From the NCBI GenBank assembly GCA_027718005.1, contig JALLOP010000015.1, positions 1 through 21,039 on the forward strand: DNA of 21,039 nt. The letters run 5' to 3'. Positions 20,850 to 21,039 of the stretch are shown piece by piece. The position numbers were made by a program, and so were the translations under genes. The notes beneath the pieces are model-generated. The model made no database searches. It saw only the letters and a program-made list of their open reading frames with translations, and was not told the DNA's origin. The first letter of the stretch is position 1; the number at the start of each line of letters is the position of its first letter. The DNA is from Patescibacteria group bacterium AH-259-L07. GTDB taxonomy: Bacteria > Patescibacteriota > Patescibacteriia > UBA2591 > UBA6264.

Positions 20850-20877
20850 TGACAAATGCTTATAAATCTGCTAGAAT
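20849..20877 (+). promoter_or_regulatory. Strong promoter of the right-edge gene
   Basis: TTGACA (20849-20854), 17-bp spacer, TAGAAT (20872-20877). Confidence 0.85.
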
Positions 20878-20890
20878 ATAATAAGAAGAT

Positions 20891-20911
20891 CAAGATGCAG
20901 GACGCATCTTG
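20891..20911 (+). promoter_or_regulatory. Leader hairpin of the right-edge gene
   Basis: CAAGATGC-aggac-GCATCTTG, perfect eight-base stem near the predicted 5' end of the mRNA. It may stabilise the transcript or regulate it. Confidence 0.55.
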
Positions 20912-20951
20912 AAAGTTCATGAACCTTATTGAAAAGGAGGTTGAGTCAACG

Positions 20952-21039
20952 ATGGGTTATCGTAGACAAAGGAACTTCTATCGTAAAAAGAAGCGGGTCC
21001 GTATTGGCAATAGAGACTTCTCTCCGCAACAACTTGCGA
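20952..21039 (+). CDS. N-terminus of a basic protein, truncated by the window edge
   Basis: 29 residues are visible, very rich in Arg and Lys (YRRQRNFYRKKKRVR), then IGNRDFSPQQLA. A basic nucleic-acid-binding N-terminus is likely. Together with a strong promoter and a structured leader of some 65 bases it would suit an RNA helicase or other RNA-binding protein, but nothing visible proves this. ATG at 20952 is preceded by AAAGGAGGT at a rather long spacing. Confidence 0.65.
   Translation, partial: MGYRRQRNFYRKKKRVRIGNRDFSPQQLA

Overview
The window looks like a piece of a Patescibacteria (CPR) chromosome or a close relative. The reasons are the small tightly packed genes, AT-rich spacers, an ExoVII large subunit with an N-terminal HRDC domain, small orphan proteins, many short palindromes inserted into and between genes, and promoters almost touching the start codon. 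TAA, TAG and TGA all end genes here (the PIN gene ends in TGA), so the code is the ordinary bacterial one. This assignment is inference; there is no rRNA in the window.

Layout. Positions 1-3523, minus strand: xseA-xseB-murD (DNA repair nuclease plus cell-wall ligase; murD runs off the left edge and is riddled with in-frame palindromic insertions). 3600-5690: accessory genes, namely a strongly promoted orphan gene, a PIN-domain toxin with a small partner, a relic that copies the xseA promoter and first nine codons, and a membrane-anchored orphan protein. 5981-10721: an acyl-CoA island. A plus-strand acyl-CoA dehydrogenase (cut by an in-frame TAA 73 codons before its apparent natural end) converges on a minus-strand operon of a B12-dependent acyl-CoA mutase and a MeaB-like P-loop chaperone. 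The mutase has Phe and Gln at the two positions that separate isobutyryl-CoA mutase from methylmalonyl-CoA mutase.

10900-13815: a plastic region. Two diverged paralogous small genes share identical promoters and terminators. Between them lie an antitoxin-like gene, a truncated ParE/RelE-like toxin and a DDE transposase. 13955-17394: guaB, then a large protein with a WCTAG-containing domain and eight 20-residue leucine-rich-like repeats. 17589-18257: histidine phosphatase. 18290-19603, minus: cupin - orphan - SDR operon. 19630-20758, minus: Sua5-type tRNA t6A enzyme overlapped by a membrane protein with possible prepilin-peptidase motifs. 20952 to the edge: start of a basic protein with a structured leader.

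The main cross-cutting observations are: (i) families of perfect palindromes that sit inside coding sequence or supply gene ends; (ii) regulatory sequences better conserved between copies than the genes they serve; (iii) several promoters predicting leaderless or nearly leaderless mRNAs; (iv) a probable isobutyryl-CoA-type mutase system, unexpected in such a genome.
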